Assembly: GCA_022820625.1 (NCBI GenBank)
Contig: JAJEFE010000010.1
Location: forward strand, 1-36,112
From: Gammaproteobacteria bacterium
Lineage (GTDB): Bacteria; Pseudomonadota; Gammaproteobacteria; Steroidobacterales; Rariloculaceae
Reading direction: 5' to 3'
Length of the DNA stretch: 36,112 bases
Positions 25,587-33,915 of this stretch are shown here, one piece after another; the first letter of the stretch is position 1, and every line of letters begins with the position of its first letter. Below the pieces are notes generated by a model. It was not told the origin of the DNA. It searched no databases and was given only the letters and a program-made list of their open reading frames with translations. Made by a program: the position numbers and the translations under genes.

Positions 25587-26401
25587 TGAAAGGGCCTCAG
25601 GGTGACATCCCCGCAAACGATTCGGCGGGTACCGCCCGGCGACATTACAATCAGTGCGCCGCGGGAATCTACGCCTTCGGCCGTGCCGGACAGGCGGTCG
25701 GGGCCATCGGTCACCGTCACCGACCTGCGCCTCAGGTAATCCGCCTCTCGAAACGGCGTGTAGAACGCCTTGAACCCCGATTTTTCGAATGTCCCGAACA
25801 TTTCGAAGTAGCCCTCGATCAGGCCGGCGGCCAGTTTATTCCGTGAGGGAGGCCGGGCGTTTGCCATTCGCTGAAGGTCGATCGCGCTGTCGGGATGCTC
25901 GCCGACCTTCTCGAGCGTCTCGCGGTCCATGGATACGTTCAGGCCGATCCCCACCACGATATGGCAGCCGCCGGTATCCCGGGGCGCGGTCTCCACCAGG
26001 ATGCCGCCGAGTTTCCTGTGATTCCAGACCAGGTCGTTGGGCCATTTGAGCGACGGTGCACAGCCCGTAAGCGCCTCGATGACCTGCCGTGTCGCCACGC
26101 CCGCGGCCAGCGAGAGCGCGGGCAGGTCGTCGGGCGTCCGGGCAAACGACCAGCCCACCGACAGCGCGATTCCGCTGCTCGGCGGCATGCCCCACGTTCT
26201 GCCCCGACGCCCGCGGCCCGCACGCTGGAATTCGGCCAGCGCCGCAGTGAGATTTCCCGGGGCGGGGGCTGGGGCGCCAAGAAGACGAGAGTTGGTGGAG
26301 TTCAACTCCGTAAAGACATCCAGGCGGGCGATGTGCTGCAGGACATCGGCGCCGATCCGGGAGCGGATCCGGTCCGGGTCGAGGAGATTGGGCGGATGCA
26401 T
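25583..26401 (-). CDS. birA: Biotin--[acetyl-CoA-carboxylase] ligase, class I
   Basis: A ~272-residue biotin protein ligase that activates biotin and attaches it to the acetyl-CoA carboxylase carrier. It has LNSTNSRLL (~residues 35-43), the biotin/ATP loop GRGRRGRTW, LSLAAGVATRQVIEAL, LKWPNDLVWNHRKLGGILVE (~residues 126-145) and VVGIGLNV, then the small C-terminal SH3-like domain. It lacks the winged-helix domain of E. coli BirA, so it cannot repress bio genes itself. I favour ATG 26401; an alternative ATG at 26446 falls inside the post-stop repeat copy. It overlaps coaX by four bases. Confidence 0.93.
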   Translation of the reverse strand: MHPPNLLDPDRIRSRIGADVLQHIARLDVFTELNSTNSRLLGAPAPAPGNLTAALAEFQRAGRGRRGRTWGMPPSSGIALSVGWSFARTPDDLPALSLAAGVATRQVIEALTGCAPSLKWPNDLVWNHRKLGGILVETAPRDTGGCHIVVGIGLNVSMDRETLEKVGEHPDSAIDLQRMANARPPSRNKLAAGLIEGYFEMFGTFEKSGFKAFYTPFREADYLRRRSVTVTDGPDRLSGTAEGVDSRGALIVMSPGGTRRIVCGDVTLRPFQ

Positions 26402-26444
26402 CGTCGGTCGATCAGCCGGTTTCGGCGAGGCGGTCTTCCGCCCC

Positions 26445-26474
26445 ATGCAGCGGGACTCTTGCCACGGGCGGCTA
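26445..26474 (-). repeat. Post-stop repeat copy after plsY
   Basis: These 30 bases match 9628-9657, the right end of the palindromic element, at 27 of 30 positions. The register is the same: each begins (minus strand) with the TAG stop of its gene, here plsY and there nfi. The core reads CGCCCGTGGCAAGAGTCCCG after the first C. Here there is no opposing arm, so it is a single copy. It lies in the 70-base gap before birA. Confidence 0.75.
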
Positions 26475-27110
26475 CCGGCGCATGCGCAGCAGGTTGGCCC
26501 GGTGCTCGGTACCGGCAAGGATTCGCTGCAGATTCTCACGATGCGTGTAGGTAATGATCACGGCCACCCAGGCGGAAAAAACGAACAGGCCGATTTCCTC
26601 CGGCAACGCCGTCAACGCGAAGTACACCGGCGCCGCCACCGCGACGCTCACCGTCGCAAGTCCCACATAGTGCGTGATCGCGATGACGGCCAGCCACAGG
26701 ACCACCGCGGGCAGGGCGATCGGAGGCGCGACCACGAACAGCACTCCGATGGCGGTGGCCCCGCCCTTGCCGCCGCGAAAACCATGCCAGAGCGGATAGA
26801 CATGGCCGAGAATCGCCGCGGCCGCGACGCTGTACCGGATCAGGTCCCGGCTGACCAGCGGATCGATGCCCACGCCGGGTATGTCGAGCGCGGGCAACAG
26901 CGCCACCGGCAGGATGCCCTTGGCGACGTCGATGAACATGACCCCGGCGGCGAACGGAAAACCCCGGGCCCGAAGCGCGTTGGTGGCGCCGGGATTGCGG
27001 CTGCCGAATGTGCGGATATCGACGCCGCCGCGAAACCGCCCCATCACCAGGGCGCCCAGCACGGAGCCCAGCAGGTACGCAGCGGTAAACTTCAATCCCA
27101 ACTCGATCAT
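26472..27110 (-). CDS. plsY: Acyl-phosphate:glycerol-3-phosphate acyltransferase
   Basis: A 212-residue inner-membrane enzyme that makes lysophosphatidic acid from acyl-phosphate and glycerol-3-phosphate. The three conserved loops are present: FGSRNPGATNALR (~residues 35-47), HVYPLWHGFRGGKGGATAIG (~102-121) with the Gly-rich acyl-phosphate loop, and THRENLQRILAGTEHRANLL near the C-terminus. Five to seven hydrophobic segments fit the family. The stop codon is the first base triplet of a post-stop repeat copy. It lies between the M61 peptidase and birA. Confidence 0.96.
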   Translation of the reverse strand: MIELGLKFTAAYLLGSVLGALVMGRFRGGVDIRTFGSRNPGATNALRARGFPFAAGVMFIDVAKGILPVALLPALDIPGVGIDPLVSRDLIRYSVAAAAILGHVYPLWHGFRGGKGGATAIGVLFVVAPPIALPAVVLWLAVIAITHYVGLATVSVAVAAPVYFALTALPEEIGLFVFSAWVAVIITYTHRENLQRILAGTEHRANLLRMRR

Positions 27111-27161
27111 GCCCGAAGACCCACCGGGATGCCCGGCGCGATTCTATCACCGCAACCGCGC

Positions 27162-28949
27162 TCAGCAGCCCAGCCAGGATTGCCGTCGAGCCAGGGCGTC
27201 GGCATCCGGCTTGTCGGCAAGACCGAGTACGCAAGTCTCCCGGGCTGCGGGGGCGAGAGTCACCGGGAACTCCAGCAGTTCCTCGTCCCGAAAACCACTG
27301 ATCCGGACGGTCTGCCCGGCCTCGCACCTGGCCAGCCGAGGCAGCAGGTTTTTCTCGCTCAACATCAGCCCGTCGATCGCGATCAGGATATCCCCGGGGC
27401 TCACGCCGGCCTGCTCCGCGGGACCATCGGCCATCACGACAGCCACCTCCAGGCCGGCGCCGTGCGGCCGGAATCGAATGCCCAGTTCCAGCGGGGGTGC
27501 GGCGGTATTGCCCGCGCCGCTTCCCACCCGGCCGAAACGCTTGTCCCGGCGCAGCTCCATGTTGACGCCGAAGTCGGCCATCAGTTCCGCCAGCGGCAAG
27601 TCTTCCGTGCCGCGCACGGCAGTCGCGAAGAATTCCGCGAGATCCAGGCCGGACATGGCCTGAACCAACTCCTCGAATGCCGATTCGGGCATCCCTTCAT
27701 CGGCTTCTCCGTAGCGCTTCCACAGCTCGCGCATGACCGCATCAAGCGTCGCGCCGGACTCCTTGCGCAAGGTCAGGTCCAGGGCAAGCGCCGTCAATGC
27801 GCCCTTGCCGTAGTAGTTGACATTGGCGTTGAGGAAATTCACTTCCGGCTTGTAGTACTTGTCCCAGGCCTCGAAACTGGCCTCGGACAGACTCTGCCTC
27901 AGCCGCCCCGGGGTCTGGTAGACCCGGGTCAGCTTCTTGCCCAGGCTCCGCAGGTAGCGCGCCGCGTCGATGAGACCGCTTCTCAGCAGCAGCACGTCCT
28001 CATAGTAGGAGGTCACTCCCTCGACCACCCACAGCAGCCGCGTATGGCTGCGCCGATCCAGTCGATACGGGGTGAACGCCCGGGGCTTGATGCGCTTGAC
28101 GTTCCAGGCGTGAAAGTACTCGTGGCTGCAGAGGCTGAGAAAGTCCTTGTAGCTTTCCGAAACGGTGTCGTGCCCCGGTACCGGCAAACTGTCCCGGGAG
28201 AACATCAGACTGCTCGATGCCCGGTGTTCCAACCCTCCGCGCCCGCGGCCCGCGGCGTAGCCGAGGAAGAGGTATCGGGGAAACGGGGCCGGAAGGCCAA
28301 AAAAATCGATATGTGCCTCGCAGAGCTTCGCCAGGTCTCCGGCAATGCGGTCCATGTCGGTTTGATGGCGGCCGGCGATGACCAGCCTGTGAGGCACGCC
28401 GCCCGCCTGAAAGTCCGCCTCGGCAAATTCACCGATCTCGAACGGATGGTCGATGAGTTCGTCGTAGTTCTCCGCCCGGTAGCGGCCGAATCCGTCGGCG
28501 TCGACTTCGACGGCCTGCATGGCCGTCGCTACCCGCCAGCTCGTGGCGCGCGGGTCGTCGGGACGCTCCAGCACGACTTCAACCGGGTCCGCCTCAAGGC
28601 CCTCGGGCGCGACAAACAGGCAGACGCCATTAAAGTACCCGCGTTTCGCATCCAGGAAGGCGCCGCGCACGGAACGGTCAAGTGCGAACACCTCGGCCGT
28701 GACGGTCAGGTCCGAACCGGCGGCATCGCATTGCCAGGAATTTTTTGAGACTTTTTCCACCGGGGCGCGGCTGCCATCCGAAGTGGCCCGAATGGCGGTC
28801 ACGTGCCTGGCGTATTCACGCAGAAGGTAGCTTCCCGGCGTCCAGGACGGCAGCGAGAATCGCTGCCCCGGCGCGGGATTCGCAACCCTACAGCTGACCT
28901 CGAAGTGGTGGCTGTTAAGGTTGGCGAGCCGGACCCGATAACGAATCAT
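27162..28949 (-). CDS. M61-family glycyl aminopeptidase with PDZ domain
   Basis: A 595-residue zinc peptidase of the M61 (glycyl aminopeptidase) family. The N-terminal beta domain has LPSWTPGSYLLREYARHV (~residue 33). The catalytic block SLCSHEYFHAWNVKRIKPR (HEYFH zinc site, ~residue 275) is intact, with the third ligand Glu in LLWVVEGVTSYYED about 20 residues later. A PDZ domain follows near residues 480-560 (MADGPAEQAGVSPGDILIAIDG). There is no signal peptide, so it is likely cytoplasmic. It lies 51 bases upstream of plsY and 19 bases downstream of the GST gene, all on the minus strand. Confidence 0.95.
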   Translation of the reverse strand: MIRYRVRLANLNSHHFEVSCRVANPAPGQRFSLPSWTPGSYLLREYARHVTAIRATSDGSRAPVEKVSKNSWQCDAAGSDLTVTAEVFALDRSVRGAFLDAKRGYFNGVCLFVAPEGLEADPVEVVLERPDDPRATSWRVATAMQAVEVDADGFGRYRAENYDELIDHPFEIGEFAEADFQAGGVPHRLVIAGRHQTDMDRIAGDLAKLCEAHIDFFGLPAPFPRYLFLGYAAGRGRGGLEHRASSSLMFSRDSLPVPGHDTVSESYKDFLSLCSHEYFHAWNVKRIKPRAFTPYRLDRRSHTRLLWVVEGVTSYYEDVLLLRSGLIDAARYLRSLGKKLTRVYQTPGRLRQSLSEASFEAWDKYYKPEVNFLNANVNYYGKGALTALALDLTLRKESGATLDAVMRELWKRYGEADEGMPESAFEELVQAMSGLDLAEFFATAVRGTEDLPLAELMADFGVNMELRRDKRFGRVGSGAGNTAAPPLELGIRFRPHGAGLEVAVVMADGPAEQAGVSPGDILIAIDGLMLSEKNLLPRLARCEAGQTVRISGFRDEELLEFPVTLAPAARETCVLGLADKPDADALARRQSWLGC

Positions 28950-28968
28950 GGCTTGTGTCCGCCACGGA

Positions 28969-29610
28969 TCAACTATCCAGGGAGGCCATGGCGGGCCTGG
29001 CGTCGATGGCCTCCGTCCAACGGCGCAAATGCTCTCGGTGCTCCGCCGGGTCGTCCTTCGTCACCCAGTGGGCAAACCATCGATAGACATAGGCCGCGAT
29101 GTCGGCGTAGGTATAGCGGTCGCCAGCCAGGTATTCGCTTTCCGCCAGACGGCGGTCGATCTTGTCGAAAAAACCGTGGATTCGCTTGTCGCCTCTCTCA
29201 ACCAGCGCGGGAATACGCTCGTAACTCGTCGGCCCCGGCAACGCCCGGCCGGCCGGAAAGGCTTCGGAATTGCGGAACCGCTCCTGGACCGCCAGGTACC
29301 CCTCGAGTGTCGCGATGTCGTGCCACATCAACACGAGCGCCTGCTCCCTTGCGTCGCGGCCCATGAGATTGGGCTCGGGTTGAAGCTGCTCCAGGTAGTG
29401 CACGATCGCCAGGCTCTCGTTGATGCAGGTGCCGTCGTCCAGTTCGAGCGCGGGCACGGTCACGTTCGGATTGACGGCCGCATAGCCCCCGGTGCGGTGC
29501 TCGCCGGCCCGGATGTTCAGGACCTCGGTGGGGATATCCAGTCCCTTCTCGGCAATCACGATACCCACCTTGCGGGGGCTGGGGGCGCCGGGGAAATAGT
29601 AAAGCTTCAT
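28969..29610 (-). CDS. Glutathione S-transferase
   Basis: A 213-residue two-domain GST. The N-terminal thioredoxin-like domain starts KLYYFPGAPSPRKVGIVIAEKG and has the cis-Pro in VTVPALELDDGTCINESLAI, ending with the Glu-Ser glutathione contact. The C-terminal helical domain includes RRLAESEYLAGDRYTYADIAAYVY with the N-capping Ser/Thr-x-x-Asp box. Ser/Tyr near residue 12 could activate the thiol. A purine-rich GAGAAAGGAAAAGG precedes the ATG. Substrate unknown. It may head the run of minus-strand genes ending at 22834. Confidence 0.93.
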   Translation of the reverse strand: MKLYYFPGAPSPRKVGIVIAEKGLDIPTEVLNIRAGEHRTGGYAAVNPNVTVPALELDDGTCINESLAIVHYLEQLQPEPNLMGRDAREQALVLMWHDIATLEGYLAVQERFRNSEAFPAGRALPGPTSYERIPALVERGDKRIHGFFDKIDRRLAESEYLAGDRYTYADIAAYVYRWFAHWVTKDDPAEHREHLRRWTEAIDARPAMASLDS

Positions 29611-29649
29611 CGGCCTTTTCCTTTCTCAATGGGCTGTATTTTCATAGCC

Positions 29650-29837
29650 GATATCAAGCCTTCAAGTTCCAAAGTCCGCACCATTCACCAACATCGATGT
29701 TGCTACTCCCGCACCCGGAGGGCGCGTCATCGGACGCGATGCCGAGTGGATCGTCCGCCACACCGATCATGTACCGGGCGAATACCAGGTTGTCTACGGT
29801 GACGTGACGGAACGGGCGCTCGAGAAAAGGCTGTGCG
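29650..29837 (+). pseudogene. Possible helicase N-terminal fragment
   Basis: The frame through 29689-29837 reads NIDVATPAPGGRVIGRDAEW, then IVRHTDHVPGEYQVVYGDV. It is open from the TAG at ~29647 but has no start codon and merges into the end of the minus-strand Uma2 gene. The x-R-D-x-E/x-W-x-V-R pattern recalls the N-terminus of SNF2-type defence helicases, from memory. It may be a coincidental open frame in a 227-base gap. Confidence 0.25.
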
Positions 29838-30461
29838 CTACCAGACTTCCCCCAATTCCAACCGGAACGCCTCCAAAACGGGACGGCCCGAAATTTGCTC
29901 CGGCGATTCCAGCGTTTCGACGCCCAGTCCAGGGCGGTATACGAACACCCGCCGATTCATCGGGTCGATCAACCAGCCGAGTCTCGTGCCGTTGGCCATG
30001 TATTCGGCCATCTTGTCCTGCAGCCTGGCGAGCCGATCCGTCGGCGATCGCAGCTCGATCACGAAATCGGGGCAAAGCGGAAGAAATTTCAACCGCTGCT
30101 CGGGGGTGACCGAAGCAAGGCGTCCATTGCTCACCCAGGATGCGTCCGGCGAACGTATCGCTCCGTTGGGCAGCAGGTAACCGGCGGAGGAATCCGCCGC
30201 CCGGCCTGTGCCGTTCCTTATCGCCCAGTCCGTCAGCCGAAAGGTGATCCTGGCGTTTCTCTCGGCGGTTTCCCATCCTGCCGGTCCCATGACGGCCACT
30301 GCTCCTTCGGCGTTCCGCTCGATGCGCAACTCCTTGTTGATACGGCAAAATTCATAGAATTGGTCTTCGGTCGGGCAGAGCGCGGGTTGGAGACGGATCA
30401 GCAGTCCCGCTGCTTCCGCAGGAATCTCGCGGTCTTGTATTTGATGTTGTGCGCTGGACAC
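29838..30461 (-). CDS. Uma2-family (PD-(D/E)XK) nuclease-like protein
   Basis: A 207-residue protein of the Uma2/DUF820 group, putative restriction-type nucleases common in mobile or accessory regions. The core has CPDFVIELRSPTDRLARLQDK (~residues 135-155), the Asp, Glu-x-(K/R) type active site with a late Lys, then MAEYMANGTRLGWLIDPMNRRVFVYRP. The opening LCPTEDQFYEFCRINKELRIER is also family-like. I chose GTG 30461 (SSAQHQIQDREIPAEAAG follows); the frame runs on to 30725, but the extra 88 residues look non-coding. The gene is flanked on both sides by possible helicase fragments. Confidence 0.82.
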   Translation of the reverse strand: MSSAQHQIQDREIPAEAAGLLIRLQPALCPTEDQFYEFCRINKELRIERNAEGAVAVMGPAGWETAERNARITFRLTDWAIRNGTGRAADSSAGYLLPNGAIRSPDASWVSNGRLASVTPEQRLKFLPLCPDFVIELRSPTDRLARLQDKMAEYMANGTRLGWLIDPMNRRVFVYRPGLGVETLESPEQISGRPVLEAFRLELGEVW

Positions 30462-30618
30462 GAACCTGGCCGAATCGCCCGATTGATCGATGTCGCCAGC
30501 ATACCCCGGTTTCCCGGAGAAGTCAGTCAGCCGAGCGAGGACGCATGGGATGTGTGAGCGATGACATCTGATGCACACGGGAGATTTCGGCCCCTGACGC
30601 GCTAAACTCCGTTCTCCA

Positions 30619-30711
30619 ATGATTCCCTCAACCCTTGCCGCCGAAGTAACCGACGCCCTCAGGTACTTACTCGCCAATGGCTTCGGTACGTCAAGTCCTT
30701 TCCTGGCTTGA
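30619..30711 (+). pseudogene. Possible N-terminal fragment of a DEAD/DEAH helicase
   Basis: A 30-codon frame starting MIPSTLAAEVTDALRYLLAN and ending at TGA 30711. From memory it resembles the N-terminus of large DEAD/DEAH-box helicases (MIPSxLAxxVxxxLxxFL...). It is too short to be a working protein. It overlaps a possible upstream ATG (30677) of the ABC ATPase in another frame, which argues for the later GTG start of that gene. Confidence 0.35.
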
Positions 30712-30727
30712 GCGGGACCATTCATCC

Positions 30728-31408
30728 GTGAGCACCGCCGAAGCCCAGATTCGCCTGACCGCCGTCAACAAGACATATGGCGCCCATGCCGTGCTTGAGG
30801 AATGCAACCTCAGCATTCAGGCGGGGGAGTTCGTGGTGGTTGTGGGACGCAGCGGCTCGGGCAAGTCCACGCTGCTGAACCTCATCGGCGGACTGGATCG
30901 GCCCACGGCCGGAGTCGTGGAACTGCTCGGACAGTCGCTGGCGGGACTGACCGAGGATGAACTATCGCGCGTGCGGTGCCGCCGCCTGGGGTTCGTGTTC
31001 CAGTTCTTCAACCTGATACCCACACTGACGGTGCAGGAGAACGTGCGCCTTCCCATGGCGCTCAACGGGGCCTCCAAGGCACAGGGAATCCGGCGTGCGG
31101 ACTTGCTGCTGCGGGAGTTGGGGCTCGATGAATGCGGCAGCCGCTTCCCCGAGGAACTGTCAGGGGGCGAACAGCAGCGGGTCGCGATCGCGCGGGCCCT
31201 GTCCCATCGGCCGAACATTGTGCTGGCAGACGAGCCTACGGGGAATCTGGATCTGGAAACCGCGGAAGAAGTGCTCGCATTGCTGGAGCAGACCTGTCGT
31301 CGGCACGGGGCCACCCTCGTGATGGCGACCCATAGCCGGGAGGTTCTCGGCACTGCGGACAGGGTGTTCACCATCCGTGCGGCCCGGATACACGAGGAGC
31401 CACCATGA
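30728..31408 (+). CDS. ABC exporter ATPase, LolD/MacB-like (AttE-like)
   Basis: A 226-residue ATPase of the MacB/LolD class. Walker A is GRSGSGKSTLLNLIGGLD (~residue 40). FVFQFFNLIPTLTVQENV is the Q-loop with the class-typical NLIP. LSGGEQQRVAIARAL is the signature, VLADEPTGNLD Walker B, and ATHSREV the H-loop. I favour GTG 30728; an ATG at 30677 is in frame but lies in the possible helicase fragment and lacks a better ribosome binding site. Its stop overlaps the permease start (ATGA), so the two are coupled. This class powers lipoprotein or envelope transport rather than import. Confidence 0.92.
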   Translation: MSTAEAQIRLTAVNKTYGAHAVLEECNLSIQAGEFVVVVGRSGSGKSTLLNLIGGLDRPTAGVVELLGQSLAGLTEDELSRVRCRRLGFVFQFFNLIPTLTVQENVRLPMALNGASKAQGIRRADLLLRELGLDECGSRFPEELSGGEQQRVAIARALSHRPNIVLADEPTGNLDLETAEEVLALLEQTCRRHGATLVMATHSREVLGTADRVFTIRAARIHEEPP

Positions 31409-33912
31409 ACGGGCTCCTGGCGCGATCCGGGCTGCGGTTCTACTGGCGCCGTCCCTGGCAACTGTGCCTCGCGGTCAGCGGAATCGCCCTCGGCGTGGCG
31501 GTCTACGTGGGCGTGGACCTGGCCAACGACAGTGCCCGCAGAGCGTTTCAGTTGACCTCCGACCTGGTCACCGGCAGCACCACGCACCACCTGATGGGCA
31601 CCGGGGGCGAAATTGCCGATTCCGTGTATCGGACGCTGCGCATGGAGCATGGACCGGTGCGTGCCGCGCCGGTGATCGAGGCGGAGGTTCGCCTGGGCCG
31701 GCTGCCCGACCGAGTCGTTACCTTGATGGGTGTCGATCCGCTGGAAGAATCCGGCTTCAGGGGGTTTTCCGGCTTTGTGCCCGGCCGCGGAACCGACCTT
31801 ACCCGCTTGATCGTGGAGCCGGGCGCCGTGCTGGCGCCCGCTCCGCTGCTGGAAGAACTGGGCCTGGAGGCGGGCTCGGAATTCGGGCTGCTGATCGGTG
31901 GCGAGACACGCACAGTACGAGCAGTCGGGACGGTATTGGAAACATCCTCCGCCGACGAAGGACCCACCGCGCCGATCATCGCCGACATCGCCACGGCCCA
32001 GGAGTTGCTGGGCAGGACCTCGCTATCCCGCGTGGATCTGATTCTGGACGAGGCGGAGGCGGAACGGGTCCGCGCGCTTGGCCTGCCCAATGCCACGCTG
32101 GTGCCCGCCGAGGGACGCAATGCGGCGTTTGACGAACTGGCGCGGGCATTTCGCATCAACCTGACGGCGTTGAGCCTGCTGGCGCTGCTGGTGGGCGTAT
32201 TTCTGATCTACGCGACCATGTCGTTTGCGGTGGTGCAGCGGCGCGGGACGTTCGGGGTGCTGCGCGCCATCGGTGTCAGCAGACGGCAACTGCTGACCGG
32301 CGTGCTGGGAGAAGCACTGGTGCTTGGCACACTGGCCACGACCGCGGGCATTCTGCTGGGCCAGCAGCTTGCGGAGGGCCTCGTGGACCTGGTCCTGCGC
32401 ACCATTGGCGACCTCTACTTTGAATCCAGCGTGAGCGCGGTGACCCCGTCGCCGACGATCTACTGGCGCGGTTTTGCAATGGGCCTCGGGATGACGCTGC
32501 TCGCCGCCGCAACACCGGCGCTCGACGCCGCCCGCAGCACGCCGTATACAGCCATGAGCCGCGCCGCCCTCGAGCGCAGCACGCGCCTGCTCGCCCTGCG
32601 CGCGAACTGGCTCGCCCTGCCTGCCGCCGCGGTCGCTGCAACACTCCTCTTGGTGTCGTCCCGCAGCCTGGTGCTGGCGTTCGCAGGACTGTTCTTCGTG
32701 ATCGCAACCGGCGCGCTGCTGGTTCCTTCCGCCACCCGCCTTCTGGGCAGACTGGCCGAACCGCTGGCCGAAAGAGGATTCGGAATCTCAGGTTCGCTGG
32801 CAGCTCGGGGAATGGCCGCTTCGCTGAGCCGGACCGGGGTCGCAACGGCCGCCCTCTCCGTGGCGGTGGCGACCGTGGTTGGAATCGGCCTGATGATCAG
32901 CAGTTTCCGCATCAGCGTCGAAGAATGGCTGACCGGCACGTTGACGGCGGACATCTACGTCAACATCGACGGCGAACAATTCTTCGACGACAGCCATCGC
33001 GATGCGCTCTCGGCCATCCCCGGCGTACGGGGATCGAGCCAGACTCGCTTCGTACCGTTGCCCACGGCGGCCGGTGAAGTGGGCCTGCGCGCCCTGAATC
33101 CCGGGCCGGACGGCTGGGGACTGCGCATGACCGCCGGGGGCACGGAGGCCGTGGAGCGCTTGGAATCGGCAGAAGGCGTTCTCGTTTCCGAGCCGCTGGC
33201 GTTTAATCGCCAACTCCAGCCGGGGGACGACCTGATACTGCCCACGGCGTCAGGCGAGCAGGCATTCCCGGTTCTCGGCGCGTTTCGCGATTACAGCAGC
33301 AACGGGGGCACGGTGCTGATGCCCCTGAGCGTTTATCGATCCCATTGGGCCGACAATGACATCAACGGAATCGGCGTCTACCTGGACGATGAAACCGACC
33401 GGGAGATCGTACTGGAAGAGATGCGCCGCGTCTTCGGCGCCGGTGCCCCGGTTCGTTTCCGATCCAACGAATTCATCCGGGAGCGTTCGATGATGATTTT
33501 CGACCGCACGTTCAGGATTACGGAAGTGTTGAGAATCCTGGCGGGGGCCGTCGCCTTTCTCGGACTGGCCAGCGCCGTCATGTCCATCGAACTGGAACGC
33601 GGCCGGGAACTGGCCGTTCTCCGAGCCCTCGGTCTCAGGCCCCGCCAGGTGCGGGCGCTGACGCTCGCACAAACGGGATTGCTGGGCCTGGCTGCCGGGC
33701 TGTTCGCCATCCCCCTCGGAATCGTCATGGCAGCATTGCTCATCCAGGTCATCAACGTGCGCTCGTTTGGCTGGAGCATGGATCTGGAAATTGCTTCACA
33801 ACCGCTCGCGCTCGGGGTCGTACTGGCGCTGAGCGCGGCATTGCTGGCCGGCATCTACCCAGCCGTGCGTGCCGTTCGCGTCGGCGTCGCAGGTCAGTTG
33901 AGGGAAGAGTAA
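31405..33912 (+). CDS. ABC exporter permease with two FtsX domains
   Basis: An 835-residue permease of the MacB/LolC superfamily, in the long duplicated form. The N-terminal transmembrane segment (~20-40) is followed by a periplasmic domain. FtsX domain 1 lies near residues 250-390 (LLALLVGVFLIYATMSFAVV and TFGVLRAIGVSRRQLL). A middle hydrophobic part, a second periplasmic domain (~505-690) and FtsX domain 2 (~705-830; GRELAVLRALGLRPRQVRAL) follow. It corresponds to the AttF/AttG role in one chain. Its start overlaps the ATPase stop and it ends three bases before the AttH-like start, so the three genes form one operon. Confidence 0.93.
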   Translation: MNGLLARSGLRFYWRRPWQLCLAVSGIALGVAVYVGVDLANDSARRAFQLTSDLVTGSTTHHLMGTGGEIADSVYRTLRMEHGPVRAAPVIEAEVRLGRLPDRVVTLMGVDPLEESGFRGFSGFVPGRGTDLTRLIVEPGAVLAPAPLLEELGLEAGSEFGLLIGGETRTVRAVGTVLETSSADEGPTAPIIADIATAQELLGRTSLSRVDLILDEAEAERVRALGLPNATLVPAEGRNAAFDELARAFRINLTALSLLALLVGVFLIYATMSFAVVQRRGTFGVLRAIGVSRRQLLTGVLGEALVLGTLATTAGILLGQQLAEGLVDLVLRTIGDLYFESSVSAVTPSPTIYWRGFAMGLGMTLLAAATPALDAARSTPYTAMSRAALERSTRLLALRANWLALPAAAVAATLLLVSSRSLVLAFAGLFFVIATGALLVPSATRLLGRLAEPLAERGFGISGSLAARGMAASLSRTGVATAALSVAVATVVGIGLMISSFRISVEEWLTGTLTADIYVNIDGEQFFDDSHRDALSAIPGVRGSSQTRFVPLPTAAGEVGLRALNPGPDGWGLRMTAGGTEAVERLESAEGVLVSEPLAFNRQLQPGDDLILPTASGEQAFPVLGAFRDYSSNGGTVLMPLSVYRSHWADNDINGIGVYLDDETDREIVLEEMRRVFGAGAPVRFRSNEFIRERSMMIFDRTFRITEVLRILAGAVAFLGLASAVMSIELERGRELAVLRALGLRPRQVRALTLAQTGLLGLAAGLFAIPLGIVMAALLIQVINVRSFGWSMDLEIASQPLALGVVLALSAALLAGIYPAVRAVRVGVAGQLREE

Positions 33913-33915
33913 GCG

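Noticed and set aside
26037..28748. A 903-codon open frame on the plus strand opposite birA, plsY and the M61 gene
   Set aside because: It runs antisense to three genes with clear family motifs; its translation has no recognisable domain and is rich in Arg, Gly and His as expected of a GC-rich antisense frame.
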